From CAZBNB01 sp964493245 (GTDB lineage: Bacteria > Pseudomonadota > Gammaproteobacteria > Legionellales > Legionellaceae): a stretch of DNA of 64,000 nucleotides. The notes below the pieces were generated by a model. That model ran no database searches. It was not told the origin of the DNA and saw only the letters and a list, made by a program, of their open reading frames with translations. The DNA is taken from NCBI GenBank assembly GCA_964493245.1, contig CAZBNB010000006.1, forward strand, positions 1 through 64,000, in the 5' to 3' direction. Positions 8,161 through 16,517 of the stretch are shown one piece after another. Made by a program: the position numbers and the translations under genes. Positions within the stretch are counted from its first letter, which is position 1, and each line of letters begins with the position of its first letter.

Positions 8161-9360
8161 ATGGGTGCTTACCAATACCAAGCCCTTAAAAAAAATGGCC
8201 AAGCCAGCAAAGGGGTTATCGAAGCAGATTCTGAGCGGCAAGCTCGGGATCGCCTACGAGATCAAGGGTTAATGCCGACACACGTCCAACTTTTAAAGAA
8301 AGTGGCGCGTCAAAAACACAAAGATAAATTACGTGCACAAGAGCTGGCTTTATTTACAAGGCAATTTGCGACCTTACTGGCCGCCGGTATTCCGATTGAT
8401 GAATCATTACGCGGTGTGGCTGAGCAAACAGAGCATGATACCTCACGTCAGCTGATTATTGCTGTCAGATCTAAAGTCATGGAAGGGTATAGTTTGGCGC
8501 AAGCCATGGCGGAATATCCCCACGCATTTCCAGAGTTGTATCGCGCAACGCTGGCTGCGGGTGAGCAAACTGGCCATTTAGACTCTGTTTTAGAAAAACT
8601 AGCTGATTACACTGAAAATCAACAAAAAATACGTCAAAAAATTCAACAAGCCTTAATTTATCCATTGCTGATGTTGACCATATCTACGCTGATTATTGCT
8701 TTTTTGCTGTCTTTTGTTGTTCCTAAAATTATTGAAGTTTTTACCAGCAGTGGGCAAACATTACCGTTGATGACCCATATTTTGATTGTTTTCAGCAACG
8801 TTATTAAAGGGTATGGTTTATATTGTTTATTATTCCTCATCATTGCGCTTTGGGGATTTAAAAGAAGCTTGAAAAACAAGCATATTTGTTTAAAATGGCA
8901 TCGTTTTTTACTCAAGCTACCTTTGGTGTCTTATCTGATTATTTCTGTTAACGTCGCACGTTATATCCATACTTTTAGTATTTTATTTGAAGCCAGTGTC
9001 AGTGTTTTAGAAACCATGCGTGTTTCGGCGAGTTTAATTACCAATTTGGTGATGAGACAAGCTTTTGATCAAGCAACAATTCAAGTCAAAGAAGGCACCG
9101 CGATTAGCTTAAGTCTACGCCAAACAGGCTTTCTAAAACCCATGGCCGCCCATTTAATTGCCAGTGGCGAAAAAAGTGGTCAGCTCGCCGCCATGATGGA
9201 GCGTGCAGCCGCACATCTTGATAACGAAGTAAAGCGCTTGGTAGATACCGCATTGGCATTGCTAGAGCCTTTTATTATTCTTTTTATGGGTAGCGTCGTG
9301 TTATTTATTGTATTATCTACCTTATTACCTATTTTTTCGATGGAACAGCTGGTAGCTTGA
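8161..9360 (+). CDS. gspF: Type II secretion inner membrane platform protein GspF
   Basis: Polytopic platform protein that couples the GspE ATPase to pseudopilus assembly. The 399-residue product has two T2SSF repeats (about residues 65-190 and 265-390), each ending in a long hydrophobic segment (LLMLTISTLIIAFLLSFVV; FIILFMGSVVLFIVLSTLLP). The ELALFTRQFATLLAAGIPI motif is typical. GspE is not next to it. This matches the Legionella arrangement, in which lspFGHIJK is a separate cluster from lspDE. It is separated from gspG by an unusual 360-bp gap with a palindrome. Confidence 0.93.
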   Translation: MGAYQYQALKKNGQASKGVIEADSERQARDRLRDQGLMPTHVQLLKKVARQKHKDKLRAQELALFTRQFATLLAAGIPIDESLRGVAEQTEHDTSRQLIIAVRSKVMEGYSLAQAMAEYPHAFPELYRATLAAGEQTGHLDSVLEKLADYTENQQKIRQKIQQALIYPLLMLTISTLIIAFLLSFVVPKIIEVFTSSGQTLPLMTHILIVFSNVIKGYGLYCLLFLIIALWGFKRSLKNKHICLKWHRFLLKLPLVSYLIISVNVARYIHTFSILFEASVSVLETMRVSASLITNLVMRQAFDQATIQVKEGTAISLSLRQTGFLKPMAAHLIASGEKSGQLAAMMERAAAHLDNEVKRLVDTALALLEPFIILFMGSVVLFIVLSTLLPIFSMEQLVA

Positions 9361-9440
9361 CGCTGATTTTAAATTAATCTACCGTTGAGGATATATAATC
9401 AATAAACTTCAAAATGCGAAGCGAAAACAGATCTCGCGGG

Positions 9441-9642
9441 TTTCTCGTTGAAGCGACGTTGTTTTATTTAGCGGATTGCGGGAGCGCCACTTTTCAGACT
9501 GTTTTACGGGGTAAAAAGCACAGGGATGTGCTTTTTAGCGATTTTGAGCGGGAAGCGAATAAGCGCGGCCCCGTAAAACAGTCTGAAAAGTGGATGAAGC
9601 GGACGCTTCCGCTAAATAAAACAACGTCGCTTCAACGAGAAA
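9441..9642. repeat. Large near-perfect palindrome inside the gsp cluster
   Basis: Outer arms of 35 bp (9441-9475 and 9608-9642) are exact inverted repeats beginning TTTCTCGTTGAAGCGACG. Inner arms of 25 bp beginning CCACTTTTCAGACTG (9487-9511 and 9568-9592) are also exact. A small inner hairpin AAAAAGCAC...GTGCTTTTT is at 9512-9535. Weaker similarity extends outward around GATCTCG on both sides. The 361-494 part of the gap and the 80 bp before gspG hold no gene. It may be a transposase-less element; as RNA it would form a very stable stem between gspF and gspG. Confidence 0.75.
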
Positions 9643-9723
9643 TCCCTCTCCGATCTCGTGCATCCTTTACGGTTTAATTGAGTATATATATTTTAAAATA
9701 ATCACATAAATTAAGAGGTTATA

Positions 9724-10140
9724 ATGAATCAACGCGGTTTTTCTCTTATTGAAATCATGGTTGTGGTGGTGATTTTAGGTATTTTAGCGGCATTGGTCGT
9801 ACCTAAAATTGTCAGTCGCCCAGAAGAAGCACGTATCGTCAAAGCCAAACAGGATGTCTTAGCGATTCAAAATGCCATGGAGCTTTATAAGCTCGATAAT
9901 GGTTTTTATCCAAGCACGGATCAAGGTATCGGCGCATTGGTTGAAAAACCAACCAGCAACCCAACACCCAACAATTGGAAATCATACTTAAAAGCACAAC
10001 CGAAAGATCCTTGGGGGCATGATTATAATTATTTGAACCCTGGCCAGCACAACGAAATCGATATTTTTAGCTACGGACCAACCGGACAACCCGGAGGCAC
10101 CGGGCAAGATGCTGAAATTGGTAATTGGAATGCCAGCTAA
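9724..10140 (+). CDS. gspG: Major pseudopilin GspG
   Basis: Main subunit of the type II secretion pseudopilus. The prepilin leader MNQRG is cut before FSLIEIMVVVVILGILAALV, and Glu5 of the mature protein is present. The C-terminal half has the GspG hallmarks YKLDNGFYPSTDQGI, KDPWGHDYNY and IFSYGPTGQPGG, including the calcium-loop region. Length 138 is normal. AAGAGG lies 6 bp before the ATG. It begins the tight run gspGHIJK. Confidence 0.96.
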   Translation: MNQRGFSLIEIMVVVVILGILAALVVPKIVSRPEEARIVKAKQDVLAIQNAMELYKLDNGFYPSTDQGIGALVEKPTSNPTPNNWKSYLKAQPKDPWGHDYNYLNPGQHNEIDIFSYGPTGQPGGTGQDAEIGNWNAS

Positions 10141-10594
10141 ACAACACGCTGGTTTTACACTGATTGAAATTTTGGTGGTTCTTGTCATTATCAGTATTGT
10201 CATGACATTTGCCATGCTATCCTTCGGTGATTTCGGCGCAAGACGGGCCGTTATTGCTGAAGGACAACAGCTTGTACACGAAATCAATCTAGCGAAACAG
10301 GAAGCTATTTTAGAATCAACAACATTGGCCATTCGCATTCATAATCGTGGATACCAAGTTATGCGTTTTAAAGAGCCGAACCAATGGCAACCGATTAAAT
10401 CATCTGTTTTTCAACATACCTTTAGTAGAAAAATGCGTATTCAGCTCAATGCACAGAAACAAAAGCAACTCCTTATCAATTCAGCCGGTTTTATCACGCC
10501 ATTTGAATTAAACCTAGGGACAGAAAGTGAGCCTCAAATGATCATCATCACAGGACATGCAGATGGTTCTTTAACGTTGAAAAATCATGAGTAA
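10130..10594 (+). CDS. gspH: Minor pseudopilin GspH
   Basis: Minor pseudopilin with leader MPAKQHAG and cleavage before FTLIEILVVLVIISIVMTF. It overlaps the end of gspG by 11 bp. An upstream in-frame ATG at 10109 would give a 15-residue leader; the shorter one is more typical, but neither has a strong ribosome binding site. The rest is poorly conserved, as is usual for GspH, so identity rests on position between gspG and gspI plus the leader. Confidence 0.85.
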   Translation: MPAKQHAGFTLIEILVVLVIISIVMTFAMLSFGDFGARRAVIAEGQQLVHEINLAKQEAILESTTLAIRIHNRGYQVMRFKEPNQWQPIKSSVFQHTFSRKMRIQLNAQKQKQLLINSAGFITPFELNLGTESEPQMIIITGHADGSLTLKNHE

Positions 10595-10982
10595 CTTCAC
10601 AACGACTCGTATTAAACTTTTGAAAAAATCTCGCGGATTGACATTGATAGAAGTGTTGGTTGCGCTGGCGATTTTGGCTATAGGCTTAACCGCCCTACTA
10701 CAACATACTGCCAGCAGTATCCACATCTCGCGTAGAGTGGATGAAGCACTGATAAAACATTGGGTGGCAATGCAGGCAATCACCGCCATTCAAAGCGGCC
10801 TTATTCCGATTACCATTGGACAAAACAGCACGCACACCACCCATATGTTAGGACAAACCTGGTATTGGCAGGTACATGCGGAAGCGACCTTTATAAAAAC
10901 CATGGAGCAAATGACTATCACGGTGAGTGATCAAAAAATGGGACCTTTTACGGATCCTTTAATAGGATTTCGCCATGTTTAA
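10587..10982 (+). CDS. gspI: Minor pseudopilin GspI
   Basis: The leader ends KKSRG before LTLIEVLVALAILAIGLTALL, the strict GspI pattern. Total length 131 fits. Tip-complex partner of GspJ and GspK. Start overlaps gspH by 8 bp and stop overlaps gspJ by 8 bp, so translation of the block is probably coupled. The unusual Leu at +1 instead of Phe is tolerated by prepilin peptidase in other GspI proteins. Confidence 0.88.
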   Translation: MSNFTTTRIKLLKKSRGLTLIEVLVALAILAIGLTALLQHTASSIHISRRVDEALIKHWVAMQAITAIQSGLIPITIGQNSTHTTHMLGQTWYWQVHAEATFIKTMEQMTITVSDQKMGPFTDPLIGFRHV

Positions 10983-11589
10983 AAAAGGCTTTACGCTGAT
11001 TGAAATCATGATTGCTTTGGTTGTTTTTGCGATATTAGCGACGATTACGTCATCAGTGCTAGTGCAAGCGTTACATCTTCAGGAAAGAGTTAATTCACAC
11101 AATGACGACACCATCAAGCTGGAATTAGCGCTGTCATTGCTGCAACAAGACACAAACCAACTGATTCCAAGAGCCGTACGTGGGAATGAAATGCATTTAT
11201 TTCCAGCTCTGATTGCACAAGCATCTTATTTTGAATTCACTCGCGGCGGTATATTCAATCCCATGGCAATCGAACAACGCAGCGAACTTGCGAGAGTCGC
11301 GTATGTTTGTGAAAATCATCAACTGATTCGCCGCATTTGGCAACAACTTGATACACCCGATAGACAAGCTTATCACGATACGATTTTATTAGATCATTTA
11401 AAACAATGTCGATTCGACTACATGGGATTACATAATCAATTTGTATCGACTTGGTATCAAGCCGTGGCACAGCCTCGTCGAGCCATGCCATTTTTTTTAC
11501 CAAAAGCGATTCGACTTACGTTTGCTCAACCGCAAAATGATACACCTAATGTTTTTTTATTTCTAATCGCAGCAGGTGCTTATGGCTAA
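10975..11589 (+). CDS. gspJ: Minor pseudopilin GspJ
   Basis: Leader MFKKG, cleavage before FTLIEIMIALVVFAILATITS, and a 204-residue length typical of GspJ. Conserved GspJ elements include the LLQQDTNQLIPRAVRG stretch after the helix and the late FFLPKAIRLTF strand. Forms the pseudopilus tip with GspI and GspK. Its last codons overlap the start of gspK. Confidence 0.9.
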   Translation: MFKKGFTLIEIMIALVVFAILATITSSVLVQALHLQERVNSHNDDTIKLELALSLLQQDTNQLIPRAVRGNEMHLFPALIAQASYFEFTRGGIFNPMAIEQRSELARVAYVCENHQLIRRIWQQLDTPDRQAYHDTILLDHLKQCRFDYMGLHNQFVSTWYQAVAQPRRAMPFFLPKAIRLTFAQPQNDTPNVFLFLIAAGAYG

Positions 11590-12505
11590 ACGTCACCAGG
11601 GAACAGCGATCATTACCGCCCTCTTTCTCATTACACTGGTTGCGATTATAGCCACAGCGATGAGCTCAAGATTAAAATTAGATATTTATCGTACCAATCT
11701 CATTAAGTCCAGTGACCAATTATTACTGGCTTCGCAAGTTGGTCTATTTTGGGCCATGGATCGTTTAAGTGATCCACAAGAAAATCTAAAAGCACTCGAT
11801 GACACGGGAAAGGTAATCGATTTTCCTAAAAAACTTGCTGCCATTTATCCGGGTGTACAAACCAGTGGTGCCATCTATGATTTACAAGCAAAATTTAATT
11901 TAAATAATGTGATCGACAAAGATTTTTTACCCGTCTATCTCGGGTTAATGGAACAAACATTGAAAGGAAAAGATCGTCAATTTTACATGCAGTTGATTGA
12001 TGCAACTGTCAATTGGGTACAAGGTTCTTCGAAAGCGAATGTAGGCCATGATGAGTGGTTTGATCAATATACAAAACAAAGGCCGGTTTATTTCCCTGCG
12101 TATCAACCTATGCAACACTCGTCTGAACTACGCACTGTTATTGGTGTCACGCCAGAAATATATTTATCTTTACAGCCTTATATCACGGCACTACCCGGTA
12201 TTACACCGATTAATATTAACACAGCACCTCCGCCTTTACTGCGTTCGCTTGGAGATGGTATTTCAGAGCATGACGCAAACGAAATTGTGATGTTACGCAA
12301 ACAAAAGGAACTACAACAAACCGCTGATTTAGGGCCTTTAGGGGAAAAACTGAATATCCCTCCCACAGAAATTACATTTAAAAGCGAGTACTTTCTTGTC
12401 GTGATTCATAATCACTTAGCTGATCGCGACAGCACACATTACGCCTTGCTAAAACGCGAAGAAAAACAAAAGAAAATGCGTGTTGTGGTTTTAAGCATCT
12501 GTTGA
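11582..12505 (+). CDS. gspK: Minor pseudopilin GspK
   Basis: Large tip pseudopilin. After a short leader comes GTAIITALFLITLVAIIATAMSS, in which the usual Glu at +5 is absent, as in all GspK. Later YDLQAKFNLNNVI, VNWVQ and ITPININTAPPPLL are standard GspK motifs. The ATG at 11582 has CAGG eight bases before it; a GTG two codons earlier is less likely. It ends the cluster: no gspL or gspM follows. The -35 box of the next gene lies over its stop codon. Confidence 0.9.
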   Translation: MAKRHQGTAIITALFLITLVAIIATAMSSRLKLDIYRTNLIKSSDQLLLASQVGLFWAMDRLSDPQENLKALDDTGKVIDFPKKLAAIYPGVQTSGAIYDLQAKFNLNNVIDKDFLPVYLGLMEQTLKGKDRQFYMQLIDATVNWVQGSSKANVGHDEWFDQYTKQRPVYFPAYQPMQHSSELRTVIGVTPEIYLSLQPYITALPGITPININTAPPPLLRSLGDGISEHDANEIVMLRKQKELQQTADLGPLGEKLNIPPTEITFKSEYFLVVIHNHLADRDSTHYALLKREEKQKKMRVVVLSIC

Positions 12506-12546
12506 CAAATGAGCGCGCTATCGCTAATATGACTAGTAAGACTAGT
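12502..12546 (+). promoter_or_regulatory. Sigma-70 promoter and operator of the Phd/PIN module
   Basis: TTGACA (12502-12507) and TAATAT (12525-12530) are spaced by exactly 17 bp. Directly after the -10 box is ACTAGT-AAG-ACTAGT (12532-12546), a doubled palindrome covering the expected transcription start. This is the usual layout for antitoxin autorepression. Confidence 0.75.
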
Positions 12547-12561
12547 TTTTTGGGCGTGATT

Positions 12562-12807
12562 ATGCATGTTTGGCAGCTACAAGAAGCAAAAGCAAAATTG
12601 ACACAGTTGATTAACGAATCTAAATTTGAACCCCAGGTTATTTCTCGACATGGTGTTCAAGAGTCTGTTGTTATTAGCATGGAGCAATATTTGGTATTGT
12701 GTGGTGCCAAAGAAGATATTGCTACGTTTTTCAAAAAATCGCCCTTGTATGGTTTAGATACTTTATTTGAGCGAGATCAATCCTCTTTTCGCGATACGGA
12801 TTTCTAA
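12562..12807 (+). CDS. Phd/YefM-type antitoxin
   Basis: An 81-residue antitoxin beginning MHVWQLQEAKAKLTQLI, the classic Phd/YefM N-terminus that folds as the DNA-binding part. ISRHGVQESVVISMEQYLVL follows. The C-terminal part (SPLYGLDTLFERDQSSFRD) is the toxin-neutralising tail. The start at 12562 is required because the open frame upstream runs through the promoter. Its stop codon touches the start of the toxin gene. Confidence 0.88.
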   Translation: MHVWQLQEAKAKLTQLINESKFEPQVISRHGVQESVVISMEQYLVLCGAKEDIATFFKKSPLYGLDTLFERDQSSFRDTDF

Positions 12808-13215
12808 ATGTATTTATTAGATACCAACGTTATATCAGAAACCATTAAAAAGTCGCCTAATAAAGATGTTATTCGATGGTTATCATCACTTGATTCATCA
12901 CAATTTTCACTCAGTGTTTTAACAATCGGCGAAATTCGCAAAGGAATAGAAAAACTAGAAGATCAAACAAAAAAACAATCGATTATTCAATGGTTGGAAA
13001 ATGATTTAAGCACAAAATTTCACGGAAGAATCTTACACATTACTATCGACATTGCAGAGAAATGGGGCTACATATCATCTCTCAAAAATATCCCAGCAAT
13101 TGACGGCTTAATTGCTGCCACAGCGCTTGTTACCAATCATAAGTTAGTGACACGAAACACGAAAGATTTTCAAGACATTTTGGGTTTAGAACTCATTAAC
13201 CCGTGGAATTTATAG
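12808..13215 (+). CDS. PIN-domain toxin, FitB/VapC type
   Basis: A 135-residue PIN ribonuclease. The acidic site residues are in LLDTNVISE (Asp5), LTIGEIRKGIEKL (Glu42), PAIDGLIAATAL (Asp99) and TRNTKDF (Asp117 region), so the catalytic set looks intact. The pairing of a PIN toxin with a Phd-type rather than VapB antitoxin is known in FitAB-like and mixed modules. It starts on the base after the antitoxin stop. The target RNA cannot be inferred. Confidence 0.88.
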   Translation: MYLLDTNVISETIKKSPNKDVIRWLSSLDSSQFSLSVLTIGEIRKGIEKLEDQTKKQSIIQWLENDLSTKFHGRILHITIDIAEKWGYISSLKNIPAIDGLIAATALVTNHKLVTRNTKDFQDILGLELINPWNL

Positions 13216-13296
13216 ATCATAAGGGCTATTGGTATGTGGGCATTGTGAAATGACTTTTGCACCACATATAGCCGTTCGATGAACAGAGGTGATTAT

Positions 13297-14637
13297 TTAC
13301 GCACTCTTTTGAGTGTCTTTTGAGGCTATTTTAATGACACGGCTCTGCTGCACAAACTCCGTCGGTTTTTTACTGGGAATTAAGATACAGTAACTGCCTT
13401 GGCTTTCAATATGATTGGCAACGCGTGCAGCCTCTTCTCCTGGTCCCCAATAAATATCACCGCGAACCAAGCCTCGAATCGAACCGCCGGTGTCTTGCGC
13501 GATCAAAAGACGATTAAAAGGCATTGATGTGGTCGCATTTTTATTGGGAATACTGGTAGACAACCACAGTGGCGCACCCATCGGAATCCAACGCCGATCA
13601 ACAGCCATTGAATAACCAGGACTTAAAGGAATACCTTGGCTGCCATACACTTTATCGTCGGGTAACTTTCTAAAAAAAACAAACGACTGATTTTGCTCAA
13701 TGAGTGGTTTTAATTGTGTAGGGTGTTTCTCAAAATAAGAGCGGATATGTGTCATGGACGCTTCGTCTTTTTTCATATAACCTTTGGCAATCACAAGACT
13801 GGCGATTGCACGGTATTTACCACCATTATCCGATGAATATCCCAAAGCCATGCGTTGACCTTGCTCAAACTCAACCACACCTGAGCCTTCTGTTTCAAGG
13901 ATTAATCTATCGATTTCACTTTTCACCCACGCCAGAACACGCGCTGATCCATTAATGGCACCACGGTTAATTTGCGCACGGGAATAAAAAGGCAGCATAT
14001 TTTTCTTAGAAAGATAGCCTCGGATCTGCTTGCGCGGTAATGATTTTGAAAAAGAAGCAAGATTGGCAGTAATCATACTAGAAGGTGTTTCATAAATGGG
14101 CACAGAGTAATCTGCAGAGCGTTTTACACTGGCTTGTAACAATGGTACATAATAACCGGTAAATAATCCTTTCACAGGCTGTTGGCGGCTGAACTCAATG
14201 GGTGTAAACCATGTTTCAAAAAAACGCCGAATCGCTATTTCAGAATGGGCATTCACATGGCTCGCCGCTTGGCAAGCAGGATACCAATCTTTGGCTTTTA
14301 GAGGTAACAATGGGCTGCCAACACGATGATCAGGATGATCATGTAAAAAGGTGCGGCAAGACAACTGAAAGGCATCAAAAGAAGGCTTTAAGCGCGCTTC
14401 TTTCCATCCCATCAGTTGCGAAAAATGCCGCCATTTTAATTGAATACCCTGAGTCGATTTGGGTAACTTAATGGCTGGTGTACGCAATGCCAAGCCATCT
14501 TCACTGGGAACCATGGGTTCGAAGATAGATTCGATTGGCTTTGGCATAACGGCTTGCTTTTGCCACCAATATAAGGTTGAAACAACCAGCGCTGTCACAC
14601 CTGTTATCAGAAAGAGGTATCGAGTCTTTTTTTCCAT
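13297..14637 (-). CDS. mltA: Membrane-bound lytic murein transglycosylase A
   Basis: Cleaves peptidoglycan strands to 1,6-anhydromuropeptides. The MltA domain is seen from about residue 150 (GLFTGYYVPLLQAS), and the C-terminal 3D domain as LLIAQDTGGSIRGLVRGDIY (around 375-395) with its catalytic aspartates, then GPGEEAARVANH. At 446 residues it is longer than E. coli MltA. It has no lipobox cysteine: the N-terminus is a plain membrane anchor (LFLITGVTALVVSTLYWW). It stands alone, convergent with the PIN toxin gene. Confidence 0.9.
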   Translation of the reverse strand: MEKKTRYLFLITGVTALVVSTLYWWQKQAVMPKPIESIFEPMVPSEDGLALRTPAIKLPKSTQGIQLKWRHFSQLMGWKEARLKPSFDAFQLSCRTFLHDHPDHRVGSPLLPLKAKDWYPACQAASHVNAHSEIAIRRFFETWFTPIEFSRQQPVKGLFTGYYVPLLQASVKRSADYSVPIYETPSSMITANLASFSKSLPRKQIRGYLSKKNMLPFYSRAQINRGAINGSARVLAWVKSEIDRLILETEGSGVVEFEQGQRMALGYSSDNGGKYRAIASLVIAKGYMKKDEASMTHIRSYFEKHPTQLKPLIEQNQSFVFFRKLPDDKVYGSQGIPLSPGYSMAVDRRWIPMGAPLWLSTSIPNKNATTSMPFNRLLIAQDTGGSIRGLVRGDIYWGPGEEAARVANHIESQGSYCILIPSKKPTEFVQQSRVIKIASKDTQKSA

Positions 14638-14639
14638 AG

Positions 14640-15002
14640 ACGGCTATTATACCGGATTGTTCAAAAAAGATCAATTTTTTACCAATTTACGGGTGCGATT
14701 TTGAATGTGGTTTTTGTCTGCAAAGAACTTTTTCGGCCTAATAAGCAGCATCAGCTGCGTCTCAAAGGTCATTCTCCGACAGAAAACCTTCGAGATGGAA
14801 GCTCACGCTTCCTTCTCAGATCGCACAGTTTAATCGCACGTCAAATCGCTCTCCAACAGGACTTACGAAAAACAACGAGGTCGAGGCGGATTGTATTTTT
14901 AATGAGGGAGTTTAGATGACTAAATGACCGAATTAAAAATACAATCCAACGAAGAGATCGTTGTTTTGCGTAAGTCCTGTCCAGTTTACTTTTTATGCGT
15001 GC
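14640..15002. other. Gene-free gap between mltA and the MFS gene
   Basis: 363 bp. The left part contains a small hairpin GGAAGC-TCAC-GCTTCC near 14798-14813. The right part is family A element copy 1. Short frames here have no ribosome binding sites or protein-like composition. I see no gene. Confidence 0.5.
14857..14979. repeat. Family A inverted-repeat element, copy 1
   Basis: 123 bp from CAGGACTTACG to CGTAAGTCCTG with long imperfectly complementary arms: GAGGTCGAGGCGGATT on one side, AATCCAACGAAGAGATCG on the other. The centre reads GAGGGAGTTTAGATGACTAA. Flanks TCCAA and TCCAG suggest a 5-bp duplication with one change. Closely similar full copies are at 40078-40200 and 54281-54403. Confidence 0.85.
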
Positions 15003-16280
15003 TTATAGCTCTATTTTACGCCCAGGATGTGACTCTTTTAAACAAAATAAAATTAATATTAAACTTAATAGAAAACAACTTGGCAGTACCAATAATGCTT
15101 TTTGATACGCAGAAACAGCGTAGACAGGTACGCCATTTAGCATGTGCCAATCGTGACTGCGATGCAACAACACACCCACCAATGGCTGGAAAATCGCGCC
15201 GCCAATCAAAACAGATAAGTTATTAAAACCAGAAGCCGTACCAACAAGATGTGTTGAATTGTTATCCGTTACAACGGCAAAGCTCACTGTTTGTCCGCCC
15301 GCACCTAATCCAAAAATAAATAAAACCAAATAAGCGGTTGAAATGGGAATGGACGTGTAAAGTAAGATGATCGTGGCTATTAAGCCTAATACTGAGCTAA
15401 CTCCCAAAGCCAAGCGTCGACTACAAAACCGATCACTGACCCAGCCCAACAAGGGACTACCAACGCCTATACCGAGCCAAATCATACTACACATGCTGGA
15501 AGCAACAACGACGCTGACTTGATACTTTTCTTCTAGGAAAGGAACACCCCACAAAGCGGCAAACACAGCGATCGGCGTCCAAATTGCAAATGCATAAGCA
15601 CCTGTAATCCAGGTATGAGGATATCGACACACTTCTATCAAACGCTGCCATTCGTCCCTAAAGCGTCGTGCAGGTATTTTTTGTGTGGTTTGGTGTGGAA
15701 AATCACGAATAAAAAGCCACAATAAACAAGCTAAAAACACCCCAACAACTGCTAAAATAAAACTGGCATTACGCCATCCCACCACATTAGTCAGGGCAGC
15801 AAGCGGTGCTTCTCCGAAAATAGCGCCAACAGAGCTCATTGCCTGCGCAACACCAGCTAAAATAGCGAAATATTTGGCAGGAAACCAGCGAGATAAAAGC
15901 ACCAACACGCCAATAAAAGAAAACGCAGACGCTATCCCAATCAAAAAACGCCCCATCGCAGCAGTAATCACGCTTTCGGTTGAAGCAAAAAAGAAAGAGC
16001 CAATCGCACATAACATCAAAGCCAAAGACATTAATTTACGTGGTCCATAGCGATCAAACAATAACCCTGCTGGTAATTGCATAGGTGCATAAGCATAGAA
16101 ATAAAAAGCAGAAATAATACCAAATCCTTCAGCACTCACATGAAAAGTACGCATCATGGGCCCTGCCATAACGCTGGGCGCGACTTGTAAAACAAATTCG
16201 TATAAATAAAAAGAAGCCGCTAAGAAAAAAATGCTATAGGCACCAGGAGTGATTGAATCAGTTGTCTTATTTTGACTCAT
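15003..16280 (-). CDS. Major facilitator superfamily transporter
   Basis: A 425-residue inner membrane transporter with about 12 hydrophobic segments. The MFS loop 2-3 signature is LLFDRYGPRKLMSLAL and the equivalent in the second half is GWVSDRFCSRRLALG. The start at 16280 (MSQNKTTDS) is chosen because the nine-residue longer frame begins without a ribosome binding site. The pattern ASFYLYEFVLQVAPSVM is reminiscent of the Legionella Pht-type transporters used for nutrient uptake in the vacuole, but the substrate cannot be deduced. No operon partner. Confidence 0.85.
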   Translation of the reverse strand: MSQNKTTDSITPGAYSIFFLAASFYLYEFVLQVAPSVMAGPMMRTFHVSAEGFGIISAFYFYAYAPMQLPAGLLFDRYGPRKLMSLALMLCAIGSFFFASTESVITAAMGRFLIGIASAFSFIGVLVLLSRWFPAKYFAILAGVAQAMSSVGAIFGEAPLAALTNVVGWRNASFILAVVGVFLACLLWLFIRDFPHQTTQKIPARRFRDEWQRLIEVCRYPHTWITGAYAFAIWTPIAVFAALWGVPFLEEKYQVSVVVASSMCSMIWLGIGVGSPLLGWVSDRFCSRRLALGVSSVLGLIATIILLYTSIPISTAYLVLFIFGLGAGGQTVSFAVVTDNNSTHLVGTASGFNNLSVLIGGAIFQPLVGVLLHRSHDWHMLNGVPVYAVSAYQKALLVLPSCFLLSLILILFCLKESHPGRKIEL

Positions 16281-16419
16281 GTGTAAGGTCCATTTATTTT
16301 TGAACACACATTACACCCCAACCACATTTATTTTGTCAAGTCGTAAAACTATTTATCACCCAATCAAGAGATGATTCTAGCACGATACTTTCTGAGCATG
16401 TTGAGATGCTCATCATATT

Positions 16420-16468
16420 CAGGACTGACGAAAAACAACGAGGTCGAGGCGGATTTTATTTTTGGGGA
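16420..16468. repeat. Family A element, left-end fragment
   Basis: CAGGACTGACGAAAAACAACG followed by the GAGGTCGAGGCGGATTTTATTTTT arm of family A, then the similarity stops. The other end is missing. It lies just after the 929-residue gene on the minus strand. Confidence 0.7.
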
Positions 16469-16470
16469 TG

Positions 16471-16501
16471 GCAGAGCAACCGCTCGCGTAGACTGCTCTG
16501 C
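16471..16501 (-). terminator. Hairpin after the collagen-like gene
   Basis: GCAGAGCA and TGCTCTGC are separated by 15 bases and lie 17 bp after the stop of the leftward gene. No T run follows, so a simple intrinsic terminator is only one option. Confidence 0.35.
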
Positions 16502-16517
16502 TATAACAACACCTAAA

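Noticed and set aside
9414..9677. 87-codon open frame across the gsp palindrome
   Set aside because: It runs through both arms of the palindrome, has no ribosome binding site, and its sequence is explained entirely by the inverted repeats.
14701..15226. Two short plus-strand frames (14701-14919 and 14924-15226) between mltA and the MFS gene
   Set aside because: The first lies in a gap with a family A element, and the second starts in that element and runs antisense into the MFS gene. Neither has ribosome binding signals.
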